From: Tissierellia bacterium
Lineage (GTDB): Bacteria > Bacillota > Clostridia > Tissierellales > Peptoniphilaceae
Length of the DNA stretch: 40,999 bases
Reading direction: 5' to 3'
Assembly (NCBI GenBank): GCA_030535395.1
Contig: JAUNLK010000014.1
Coordinates: 1 to 40,999 of the forward strand
Positions 12,633 through 19,012 of this stretch are shown piece by piece. The notes under the pieces were generated by a model. The model was given only the letters and a program-made list of their open reading frames with translations. It was not told the origin of the DNA and did no database searches. How positions within the stretch are numbered: the stretch's first letter is position 1; each line of letters starts with the position of its first letter. The position numbers were made by a program, and so were the translations under genes.

Positions 12633-13005
12633 AGAGCAAATCAGCGAAACAAATTTACTGAGGAACCATCCAGTGGCAATTTCCCGCTGCCGGTGGAGGG
12701 GGGGGAAACAGGGGCTGCCAGTTGTGAGGGGTGGTCTCTTTTTTTGTGTGGGGGGTTTTTTGTGGGTTATGAAAAATATAAGGGGGATTTAATTAATATA
12801 AAATAATTTTCTAAAACTAAAATTTGACATGAATGTATTAAAGGTATATCCTCAGGGTGGACAATGCGACAGATCTTATAAATAATCGTTTGTGATTGAT
12901 TTGGTTTTCATGGGGTTGCCATCGAATTTTTCATGGGATGATTTTATTTTTGTGTTTTGTTGCAGTCGCAGAGAGTGTATCGAGAAAAAATGATAGGAGG
13001 TTGCA
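12633..13005 (+). promoter_or_regulatory. control region of the TasA-like/SipW operon
   Basis: A G/T-rich stretch (about 12690-12790) is followed by an A/T-rich part with promoter TTGACA (12824-12829), a 17-bp spacer and TATCCT (12847-12852). The long leader of about 150 nt contains the decamer TTTTCATGGG twice (12905-12914 and 12928-12937), starts 23 bp apart or about two helical turns, a possible regulator site. AGGAGG (12995-13000) serves the first gene. I see no convincing ORF or terminator for the upstream transporter. Confidence 0.6.
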
Positions 13006-13581
13006 ATGATGCAAGGTAACGATGGCAGAAAAAATTCTAAAAAAGTTCTGATCCCCATGTATCTCTTGGGCCTGTTGATTATTGGCTCCCTGGGATTTTC
13101 TTGGTGGGGTGGCCTCGTCAATGATCCGGACAGTGCCACTAAAGATAGTCCAGGCATTGTGGTAGGTGAAGGGGAGGCAGTTTCCACTGAAATCAATTTG
13201 GGGGACATTGCCAATGCCACGGGTAAGAAATTGGTGCCCGAAGGTCGGGTGAACCAAAGTGTGGGTGGTGCCGAAGCAAACACTGAATCCTACACCTTTG
13301 AAATTCCCGTAACTTGGAAGGAAGAGGATGGAAATGGCATGACCCAAGGGGTCACGGGCATCATCACCGCCACTGCTGGTCCCGTAACCACCTCCAGTAG
13401 TGGTGGGGCGGACCTCATCAATGTTGATGTGGCAACGGGTCAGTCCATCACTCTGGATGGCGCTGCAGTCAATGTGCCCGTCACAGTCACCATGGATGAG
13501 CCTGCCACAAAGGACGCCTACGAAGCCATCAAGGACGCAACGATTACTTTTGATGTCACAGTGAGTGTTGCCAAAAACTAA
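13006..13581 (+). CDS. TasA/camelysin-like exported protein, probable SipW substrate
   Basis: A 191-residue protein. A Lys/Arg-rich N-terminus is followed by a hydrophobic helix (about 15-34) ending GSLGFSWWGG. This recalls the glycine/aromatic boundary (GTxAYF/W type) of signal peptides cut by SipW-type peptidases. The mature part is rich in Thr, Val, Ala and acidic residues, with alternating beta-type stretches (ESYTFEIPVTW, QSITLDGAAVNVPVTVTM, ATITFDVTVSVAKN), compatible with a TasA/CalY-like beta-sandwich that can form fibres. There is no LPXTG motif. AGGAGG lies before the tandem ATGs (13006 and 13009). The signal peptidase gene starts directly after the stop. I infer the family from architecture and context, since sequence identity to TasA is not obvious by eye. 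Confidence 0.65.
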   Translation: MMQGNDGRKNSKKVLIPMYLLGLLIIGSLGFSWWGGLVNDPDSATKDSPGIVVGEGEAVSTEINLGDIANATGKKLVPEGRVNQSVGGAEANTESYTFEIPVTWKEEDGNGMTQGVTGIITATAGPVTTSSSGGADLINVDVATGQSITLDGAAVNVPVTVTMDEPATKDAYEAIKDATITFDVTVSVAKN

Positions 13582-13584
13582 GTG

Positions 13585-14097
13585 ATGAAACGGAACGGGA
13601 TCATTCGATTTAGCTTTATCCTTTTCAATTTTCTGTTCATCCTTTTTCTGGGGATCAATCTGTATTTTCCAGATAAGGCCATGGATCTTTTTAAGTTCAG
13701 ACCCTATATTATCGTGAGTGATAGCATGTCTCCAATCATTGAAATTGGAGACATTGTTGTTCTACGGGCAGTGGATCCCAAAAATTTAGTGGAGGGGGAC
13801 ATCATCTCCTTTCAGTGGGATCACCGGACGGTCATTCACTTTGTGGCGCAAATTGAGGAGGATGGCAGTCAGGGCAGGAGTTTTCGAACGAAAAATGCCC
13901 GAGCTCATGAGTCCGCCCAGTGGGACTACTGGACCCTGGGGGAGGAGCATATTACGGGAGTTTTGGCTTTTAAGATCCCCAAAGTGGGTTTTTTGGGCCT
14001 GTTTCTCCGCTCTTTTCAGGGGATGATCTCCGTGGTGGTCTTGGCCGCCGTTTTTCTACTCCGGAAGATGGTGATCAAATACTATGAAACAGATTAG
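13585..14097 (+). CDS. SipW-like (ER-type) signal peptidase I
   Basis: A 170-residue membrane protease with an N-terminal transmembrane helix (about 8-28), a catalytic domain and a C-terminal helix (about 143-163). The nucleophile lies in SDSMSPIIEIGDIVVL (Ser47). Where ordinary bacterial enzymes use a lysine, this one has a histidine in RTVIHFVAQ (His85), the Ser-His arrangement of SipW and eukaryotic or archaeal signal peptidases. A downstream FRTKNARAHESAQWDYW box fits the family's later motifs. The ATG at 13585 (or GTG at 13582) abuts the preceding stop codon with no clear ribosome site, implying translational coupling. It overlaps the next gene by 14 nt. It probably matures the protein encoded just upstream. 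Confidence 0.88.
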   Translation: MKRNGIIRFSFILFNFLFILFLGINLYFPDKAMDLFKFRPYIIVSDSMSPIIEIGDIVVLRAVDPKNLVEGDIISFQWDHRTVIHFVAQIEEDGSQGRSFRTKNARAHESAQWDYWTLGEEHITGVLAFKIPKVGFLGLFLRSFQGMISVVVLAAVFLLRKMVIKYYETD

Positions 14098-15259
14098 AAA
14101 TTTCATATGGCTCCTCATCCTCTTCTCTGTGGCCATCCCCACGGCCCATGGATTTTGGGAGGGCTCCCATGGCCCCAGCTCTGCCAAAATCCATCCCCAC
14201 AGCCTTCAAATTGGCCAGTGGTATCGGGGGGCGGACTCCTTTAAACCGGGAGATTCCACCGATGTGACCCCCGGCGAGGACTATATTCCGGGAAAGCCCT
14301 ACACCCCTGGAGACGTCATCATGGGGCCCGATGGGAGTCTCCACGAGATCCTCGTGGACATTCCCCAAAATACCGTCCTCGACTTCAATCGTCCCAATCC
14401 CGACTGGACCAAGCCCATGGAGTGGACCGACGACACCCCAGACTACCGCTGGTTCCACCACTACGACCGAGGGGACTATGTGTGGTACAGGGGCGAACTC
14501 TACAAGTACGTCTACGGCATTCGCCACAATCCCAATACCGAAACCCAAAAATCCCCGGGAGATACCGTTACTTTAAAGCGGTGGGAAGAGGCCCCCGATG
14601 CCCCCGCCGACATGTGGATTCGCACCAAAGTCTATATGGCGGGGGACGTGGTGTCCTATTCCCAAAATGGACGGGCCCCCTTCCGGAAATACATCGCCAT
14701 CAAGGACTACACTTCCGGCGACAGGCCTTCAAATGTCCAAAACTCCTGGCGATACACAGGGGAAGTGGTGCAGCAGCAAGCCGCCCCTGAAGAGGAGCTT
14801 TTAGAGCTGGAGAAAATGGAGGAGATCCTGGGCCTGAAAGAACTGGCAAGAGAGCCGGAGGCCGCAGCCCTGAGGGAGAAATTTCTCCAGGGAAAGATGG
14901 ACCTGAAGGAGTATCTGGAAAAACTCCAGGCCCTCCAGGACGAGATCCAGAAAGAGGAGCCCCACTCCTTGGAGGAGGAAGTCCAGGGAGGGGCCCAGGA
15001 GGAAGAATCGGCGAAAGAAGAGCCACCGGCAGAAGAGGAGTCCCAGGAAGAGGCGCCCACTCCCGCGCCAGAGGAGGAAAAAACAGAGGAGGGACAGACG
15101 CCGCCAGAGGACACAGATCCAGAGGCGGAGGATTCCCCCACCCAGGCAGAGCCCCCAGAGGAGGTGGCTCCCACAGAGGAGCCCCCGGCCCCGGAAGACA
15201 GGGAAAGTCTGGGAGAAAAGCCACAGACAACAGAAACTGAGAAACAGAGCCTTCCATGA
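14084..15259 (+). CDS. secreted protein with CBM5/12-like modules and a Glu/Pro-rich tail
   Basis: A 391-residue protein with a signal peptide (about 1-23, NFIWLLILFSVAIPTAHG). Residues about 40-230 show aromatic-rich repeats of the form W..Y..GD.V.Y...Y......W, clearest at YDRGDYVWYRGELYKYVYG (about 127-145) and MWIRTKVYMAGDVVSY (about 178-193) ending NSWRYTG. This layout resembles chitin-binding type 3 (CBM5/12) modules. A predicted coiled coil (about 235-300) follows, then a Glu/Pro-rich low-complexity tail (about 300-391). No sortase motif or membrane anchor is present. Its start overlaps the SipW-like gene by 14 nt, and the TGA lies in the loop of the operon terminator. Glycan or matrix binding is inference. 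Confidence 0.65.
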   Translation: MKQIRNFIWLLILFSVAIPTAHGFWEGSHGPSSAKIHPHSLQIGQWYRGADSFKPGDSTDVTPGEDYIPGKPYTPGDVIMGPDGSLHEILVDIPQNTVLDFNRPNPDWTKPMEWTDDTPDYRWFHHYDRGDYVWYRGELYKYVYGIRHNPNTETQKSPGDTVTLKRWEEAPDAPADMWIRTKVYMAGDVVSYSQNGRAPFRKYIAIKDYTSGDRPSNVQNSWRYTGEVVQQQAAPEEELLELEKMEEILGLKELAREPEAAALREKFLQGKMDLKEYLEKLQALQDEIQKEEPHSLEEEVQGGAQEEESAKEEPPAEEESQEEAPTPAPEEEKTEEGQTPPEDTDPEAEDSPTQAEPPEEVAPTEEPPAPEDRESLGEKPQTTETEKQSLP

Positions 15260-15273
15260 GGAAGGCTATTTTT
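15248..15273 (+). terminator. terminator of the TasA-like/SipW operon
   Basis: AGCCTTCC-ATGA-GGAAGGCT then ATTTTTT. The stop codon of the preceding gene (15257-15259) lies in the loop. Confidence 0.85.
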
Positions 15274-15339
15274 CTGGAAGCCATCCGGAAGAGAAATAGA
15301 GGAGCCGGAATCGTATAAAAATTCACAAAAACTGTCCCA

Positions 15340-15368
15340 TTGAAAAATCACAGCCGTGGTTTTAATAT
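15340..15368 (+). promoter_or_regulatory. promoter of the small HTH gene
   Basis: TTGAAA (15340-15345), a 17-bp spacer and TAATAT (15363-15368), about 40 nt before the HTH start. Confidence 0.6.
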
Positions 15369-15410
15369 AGAGATAAAAGAGAAACAAGAAGAGCAAATGT
15401 GAGGGAAGAA

Positions 15411-15662
15411 ATGAAAGTCAGCTACCGAGGACTCTGGAAAACACTGGTACAGAGAGAGATGTATAAAAAAGATCTCATAGAAGCCCTCAATCTCTCCCCC
15501 GCCACCATGGCAAAAATGGGACGAGGAGAATTTGTCAGCATGGGCGTCCTGTACCGCATAGGAAAACTACTGGACCTGGACATCGGCGACATGGTCTCCA
15601 TTGTAAAAGAAGAAGACGAAACCGACTTCGAACACCAAAAATACGATCCCGAAAAACAATGA
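15411..15662 (+). CDS. small XRE/Cro-type DNA-binding protein
   Basis: An 83-residue protein, almost entirely a helix-turn-helix: KTLVQREMYKKDLIEALNLS is followed by a recognition-helix region (ATMAKMGRGEFVSMGVLYRI) and LLDLDIGDMVSIV. This is the short Cro/C1-like (HTH_26/YozG-like) type, with an acidic tail. I use the ATG at 15411, preceded by GAGGG, rather than the GTG at 15399. It stands alone with its own promoter and terminator directly after the exported-protein operon, so it could regulate that operon, but nothing in the sequence proves it. Confidence 0.82.
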   Translation: MKVSYRGLWKTLVQREMYKKDLIEALNLSPATMAKMGRGEFVSMGVLYRIGKLLDLDIGDMVSIVKEEDETDFEHQKYDPEKQ

Positions 15663-15663
15663 G

Positions 15664-15688
15664 CCGGCCACCTTAGTGACCGGTTTTT
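15664..15688 (+). terminator. terminator of the small HTH gene
   Basis: CCGG-C-CAC loop GTG-A-CCGG followed by TTTTT, directly after the stop codon. Confidence 0.75.
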
Positions 15689-15749
15689 GTGAATGGCTGT
15701 GCTGTGGGGTGGTTTTGTGGTTTTTTGGTGTTTTGTTTTTTGATTTGTT

Positions 15750-16067
15750 GTGGAGGTGGAGGATTTGGACGCTCGTTATTTTTTGCTGGCCATTGGTATT
15801 GCGTGGGCGATCTCTGAACTCGTTGGTTATTTGAGGAAGCGGAGGAAAGGAGAGGAGGCTTGGGAAGCTTCTCAAGCTGCAAAGGAGGATGTCATCGACT
15901 CCATTCACCTCTCCCCGGAGGAGGAGGATCTGATCCGTCAGCTGAAGCGGGAGGGAAGAAGGGTGGAGGCCATTAAGCAGGTGAGTGAATTTGCCGGTGT
16001 GGACCTGAAAACCGCCAAGAGATATGTCAGCAGGCTCCGAATGCATGGGGGAAACTCCGCACCCTGA
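15750..16067 (+). CDS. small membrane protein with an L7/L12-like C-terminal motif
   Basis: A protein of up to 105 residues. A hydrophobic helix (about 10-26, YFLLAIGIAWAISELVGYL) is followed by a basic stretch (RKRRKGEE), an acidic linker and a C-terminal helix-turn motif, REGRRVEAIKQVSEFAGVDL then KTAKRYVSRL. The latter resembles the C-terminal domain of ribosomal protein L7/L12 (EAIKxVRExTGLGLKEAKxxV). Similar membrane proteins are known in Gram-positives, with unknown function. The start is uncertain: GTG at 15750 gives the longest frame, but GGAGG at 15752-15756 would better serve a TTG at 15765, giving about 100 residues. It is preceded by a G/T-rich tract and followed by the tandem repeat. 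Confidence 0.65.
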   Translation: MEVEDLDARYFLLAIGIAWAISELVGYLRKRRKGEEAWEASQAAKEDVIDSIHLSPEEEDLIRQLKREGRRVEAIKQVSEFAGVDLKTAKRYVSRLRMHGGNSAP

Positions 16068-16652
16068 GCCTGAGCACAGGCCCTTCCCAGGGCCAGCTCA
16101 CGGAGGAGGGCGATCCAAGAAGCAATAAAAGGGGCCGTGGGTCGTGGACCATGAGGCCGTTCTTATTGTGGGGCGTAAAAGCTCTTGCCCGGGGCCCGGG
16201 GACCGGGGTCCGTGGGTCGTGGTCTGGCAGGTTTTTGGTGCTCCCTAGGTTTTCTTCCCCTCTGTGCCCTGTGGGGTTGCTCTTTTGGAGCTCACGTGGA
16301 GCTTGGATAGCTGAGTTGGGAAGTGAGTTCTTACCCCGGGTCCGGGGTCCGTGGTCGTGGTCTGGTTGGGTTTTTGGTGCCCAGCGGGTTTTCTCCCGCT
16401 CCGTGCCCTGTGGGGCGCTCTTTGAGGGGGCTCTCATGGGGGCTCTTTTCTCCCGCTGAGTTGGGGAGTGGGGTCATCGCCCCCGGGTCCGTGGTCCGTG
16501 GGTCGTGGTCTGGCTGGGTTTTTGGTGCCCGCTGGGTTTTCTCCCCCTCCGTGCCCTGTGGGTTGCTCTTGAGGGAGCTCCCGTGGGGGGCTCTTTTCTC
16601 CCGCTGTTTTGGGTATTTCTCTTTTCTCTTTTGTATTTTGTTTTTGGGTATG
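16068..16652. other. non-coding region carrying a tandem repeat
   Basis: This stretch has no gene that I can support. It begins with GGCCCT-TCCC-AGGGCC shortly after the membrane-protein stop, then a G/T-rich area with the repeat described separately. Open frames on both strands are products of the repeat and lack ribosome sites. Confidence 0.6.
16207..16606. repeat. three imperfect tandem repeats of about 140 bp
   Basis: Units start at about 16207, 16346 and 16493 (periods 139 and 147 bp). Shared blocks in the same order are GGTCCGTGG(G)TCGTGGTCTGG, GTTTTTGGTGC, GTGCCCTGTGGGG and, at the unit ends, GCTGAGTTGGG or CTCTTTTCTCCCGCTG. A fourth, truncated match (GGCCGTGGGTCGTGG) lies at 16133-16147. 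The sequence is strongly G/T-rich on this strand. Function is unknown. Confidence 0.8.
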
Positions 16653-16687
16653 AAAAAACACCGAGGGCTCTTGGCTCTCGGTGTTTT
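16653..16687 (-). terminator. terminator of the rhodanese gene
   Basis: ACACCGAG (within 16653-16665) pairs with CTCGGTGT (16677-16687). On the minus strand it is followed by TTTTTT, 12 nt after the rhodanese stop. Confidence 0.85.
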
Positions 16688-16698
16688 GGTTTTTGGCT

Positions 16699-17019
16699 TT
16701 ATCTTTTGAGGCTGCCTTTGTAGCTGGCGATGCCGCCGATGTTTTGGGCGGCGGTGTAGCCTTGGCTTTTCAGGTAGTTGACTGCGGTTTGGGCTCTGGG
16801 TCCGGTGACGCAGTACATGTGGATGGGTTGGTCTTTTTTGGGGAGTTTCTTTTTGTGGCTGTTTTGGATGGTGCTCAGGGGCACATTGATGGCTCCGGGG
16901 ATGTGGCCGGCTTTGTATTCGTCGGCTTCTCTCACGTCCACCAGGAGGGCGTTTTTGTCGTTTTTCAGATTTTCAACGGCTGTGTTGATGTCGATTTTGG
17001 GTCCTCTGCGAAAAAACAT
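16699..17019 (-). CDS. single-domain rhodanese (sulfurtransferase) protein
   Basis: A 106-residue cytosolic rhodanese. DVREADEYKAGHIPGAINVP (about 28-47) is the classical CH2A-type motif, and the active-site Cys70 lies in MYCVTGPRA, matching the CxxGxR loop. Such proteins carry sulfane sulfur to various acceptors. The ATG at 17019 is preceded by AAGGAG with 9-nt spacing, so the upstream TTG reading is not used. Monocistronic with its own terminator. Its partner is unknown. The suf operon lies 11 kb away and is not obviously connected. Confidence 0.9.
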   Translation of the reverse strand: MFFRRGPKIDINTAVENLKNDKNALLVDVREADEYKAGHIPGAINVPLSTIQNSHKKKLPKKDQPIHMYCVTGPRAQTAVNYLKSQGYTAAQNIGGIASYKGSLKR

Positions 17020-17123
17020 GCTTCTATTCTCCTTGTTCAATTCATTCTTGTTTGAGTATTCTATCTTAATGTACCCATATTGGGGCGTTTACCCCAGGAA
17101 AAATGAATTATTTATTTGGATAG

Positions 17124-17132
17124 TGGTACAAT
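17124..17132 (+). promoter_or_regulatory. extended -10 promoter of the second DMT transporter gene
   Basis: TGGTACAAT is a TG-N-TACAAT extended -10 element with a poor -35 (TGAATT). The expected start near 17139 rules out translation from the upstream ATGs and supports the GTG at 17158. Confidence 0.5.
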
Positions 17133-17157
17133 GGGGGAAATTGGAAGGGGGTGGGCC

Positions 17158-18081
17158 GTGTCTCGTACTACTCAGGGGGTCTTGGCGGCTGTTTTTTGTG
17201 AGATTCTCTATGGCCTCAGTTATATGGTGACCAAGGCGGCCTTGGACGCTGCCAGTGCTCTGGCCCTCTTGGCCTGGCGCCATGTGATTTCCGCGGTGGT
17301 GTTGGCCCTGGCTCTGGCTGTGAGCGGCCGCTGGCCCCGGTGGCGGGGGCCCTCTCTCTGGCCTGCTTTTCGGGTGGCTCTCTTCAGTCCCGTCCTCTAT
17401 TTTGTGGGGGAGACCTATGGCATTGCCCGGACTTCCTCTCTGGAGAGTGGCATTTTCCTCGCCTGTATTCCCCTGGGGGCGGTGATTGCATCGGCGGTGC
17501 TCTTGAAGGAGCGGCCCTCCCGGCAGGTGGCGGGGGGCATGGCCATCACCCTGGTGGGGGCCCTTTTCACCGTGGCTGCCGTGGGCCTCTCTTCCACTTT
17601 GGATCTGCCGGGCTATGGCCTCCTGCTTCTGTCCGTGGCAAGCTATGGCCTCTACTCTGTGGCGGTCATTGAGGCGGGGGATTTTTCCCCCTGGGAGCTG
17701 GCCTTTTGGATGGCCCTGGGGGGTGCCCTCGCCTTTGGGCCCCTGGCGGTGGGGGAGGCCCTCTTGGGGGGAGGTCTTGGGGAGTTGCTGCTGCTGCCCT
17801 TTGTGGACGGGCCCTTTTTGGCCGCGGTCCTCTATCAGGGGGTGGGTTGCACGGTGGTGGCCGCCACCCTCTCCAATGTGGCCATTGGGAAATTGGGGGT
17901 GAGTCGCACGGCCTCTTTCATTGGCATTTCCACGGTGGTCTCCATTGGGGCGGGGGTCCTGGTCCTGAATGAGCGGCTCTATCCCCTTCAGGGCCTGGGG
18001 GCCGGGCTCATTATTTTTGGGGTGATGCTCGCCAATGGGGGCCTCCCCTTTGGCGGGGAAAGGAGTGATTTTCGTGGATGA
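17158..18081 (+). CDS. DMT-superfamily (EamA) transporter
   Basis: A 307-residue membrane protein with ten hydrophobic helices in two EamA repeats. Typical motifs are LYGLSYMVTKAAL and LALLAWRHVISAVVLALAL in repeat one, and GVSRTASFIGISTVVSIGAGVLVLNERL in repeat two, the conserved late helix pair. It is a probable metabolite exporter with unknown substrate. Unlike the DMT gene at 11.7 kb it has the G/C-rich codon use of the region. I use the GTG at 17158 because GGGGGTGGG precedes it and the predicted transcript begins after the earlier ATGs. Its last 8 bases overlap the start of a beta-lactamase-fold gene. Confidence 0.85.
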   Translation: MSRTTQGVLAAVFCEILYGLSYMVTKAALDAASALALLAWRHVISAVVLALALAVSGRWPRWRGPSLWPAFRVALFSPVLYFVGETYGIARTSSLESGIFLACIPLGAVIASAVLLKERPSRQVAGGMAITLVGALFTVAAVGLSSTLDLPGYGLLLLSVASYGLYSVAVIEAGDFSPWELAFWMALGGALAFGPLAVGEALLGGGLGELLLLPFVDGPFLAAVLYQGVGCTVVAATLSNVAIGKLGVSRTASFIGISTVVSIGAGVLVLNERLYPLQGLGAGLIIFGVMLANGGLPFGGERSDFRG

Positions 18082-18895
18082 ACTGAAGAATTTACTGGAA
18101 GAGCGGCCGGGGCGCTACAGTCTGTACTTTGAAAATCTCCTCAATGGCAACACCTGGGGCCATGGGGAGGATGAGATTCACTTGGCGGCCTCCACCATCA
18201 AGGTGCCCATTCTCTGTGCCCTCTATGTAAAGGGGGCGGAGGGGCTGGACCTCAGTGAGAGGGTGGACATCCCCCGGGGGGCCCTGGTGGGGGGATCGGG
18301 GATTTTGGATCAGCTTTCGGCGGGCTTTCGCCCCAGCCTGGAGGATCTGGCCCTTTTGATGACGGTTTTAAGTGACAACACCGCCACCAATCTTTTGGCG
18401 GAGGTGTTGGGGATTGGGGCCGTTCAGTCCTTTATCTCCTCCATGGGAATGGAGAGGACCCAGTTTCAGCGGAAGATGATGGATGAAGAGGCAAGGAGCA
18501 GGGGCCTTGAAAATACCACCACGGCCCGGGACATGGGCCGCCTGTTGAGGGCCCTGGCCCTGGGGAAAGTCCACAGTTCTGGGCTCTCCCAGAGGGTGGT
18601 GGATCTCCTCCTCCGCCAGCAGTCGGTGGGCAAGCTCCCCCATCTCATTCCCAGTGTGGCCTTTGATGAGGTGAAAGAGCTCCATGAGGTTCCCCGGGGG
18701 CAGGTGGCGGTGGCCCACAAGTCCGGGGAGCTTGAGGAGAGCGAACACGATGTGGGGATTTTCTACACCCACCTGGGGCCCTCCTACACTTTGAGTGTTT
18801 TTTCATCGGAGCTTCCCCACAGGCTCGCCGGCAGGAGGACGGTGGCGGAGGCATCGAGGTTGGTCTACTATGGTTTTTTGCGGGGGCTCCTCTAG
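18074..18895 (+). CDS. class A beta-lactamase-fold serine hydrolase without signal peptide
   Basis: A 273-residue protein with the three penicillin-interacting motifs in order: STIK (Ser40 to Lys43), SDN (100-102) and KSG (216-218). This fits the Beta-lactamase2 family. No hydrophobic leader is present, so it should be cytosolic, and the usual omega-loop glutamate motif (ExxLN) is not seen (the corresponding region reads ARSRGLENTTTARDM). Antibiotic hydrolysis is therefore not supported. The start is a GTG at 18074 with AAAGGAG 8 nt upstream, overlapping the DMT transporter gene by 8 nt, so the two are coupled. The substrate might be a compound handled by that transporter, which is inference. 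Confidence 0.8.
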   Translation: MDELKNLLEERPGRYSLYFENLLNGNTWGHGEDEIHLAASTIKVPILCALYVKGAEGLDLSERVDIPRGALVGGSGILDQLSAGFRPSLEDLALLMTVLSDNTATNLLAEVLGIGAVQSFISSMGMERTQFQRKMMDEEARSRGLENTTTARDMGRLLRALALGKVHSSGLSQRVVDLLLRQQSVGKLPHLIPSVAFDEVKELHEVPRGQVAVAHKSGELEESEHDVGIFYTHLGPSYTLSVFSSELPHRLAGRRTVAEASRLVYYGFLRGLL

Positions 18896-18907
18896 CCCCT
18901 TTTTTTG
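18883..18907 (+). terminator. terminator after the DMT/hydrolase pair
   Basis: GGGGCT-CCTCT-AGCCCC followed by seven T. The hydrolase stop codon (18893-18895) lies inside the hairpin. Confidence 0.85.
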
Positions 18908-18942
18908 TGGGGAATTGGCGGCCCGAGTCCTTTACATCTTTG

Positions 18943-18951
18943 TGATACAAT
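18943..18951 (+). promoter_or_regulatory. extended -10 promoter of the CHAD gene
   Basis: TGATACAAT is a TG-N-TACAAT extended -10. No good -35 is seen 17 bp upstream. It lies about 60 nt before the CHAD start. Confidence 0.4.
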
Positions 18952-19012
18952 ACTAGGCAAATTTATGTAGCTTGTATTGTATTTTTGTATCCTCAGTAGA
19001 AAGAGTGATGTC

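Noticed and set aside
16207..16606. CRISPR array
   Set aside because: The repeats are about 140 bp, contiguous and imperfect, without short direct repeats separated by unique spacers, and no cas gene is present.
16151..16709. Overlapping open frames inside the repeat region
   Set aside because: Their peptides only repeat with the DNA repeat, are Trp/Gly/Arg-rich, and no ribosome binding site or conserved domain is visible.
18074..18895. Antibiotic-resistance beta-lactamase
   Set aside because: No signal peptide and no ExxLN omega-loop motif, so only the fold is supported.
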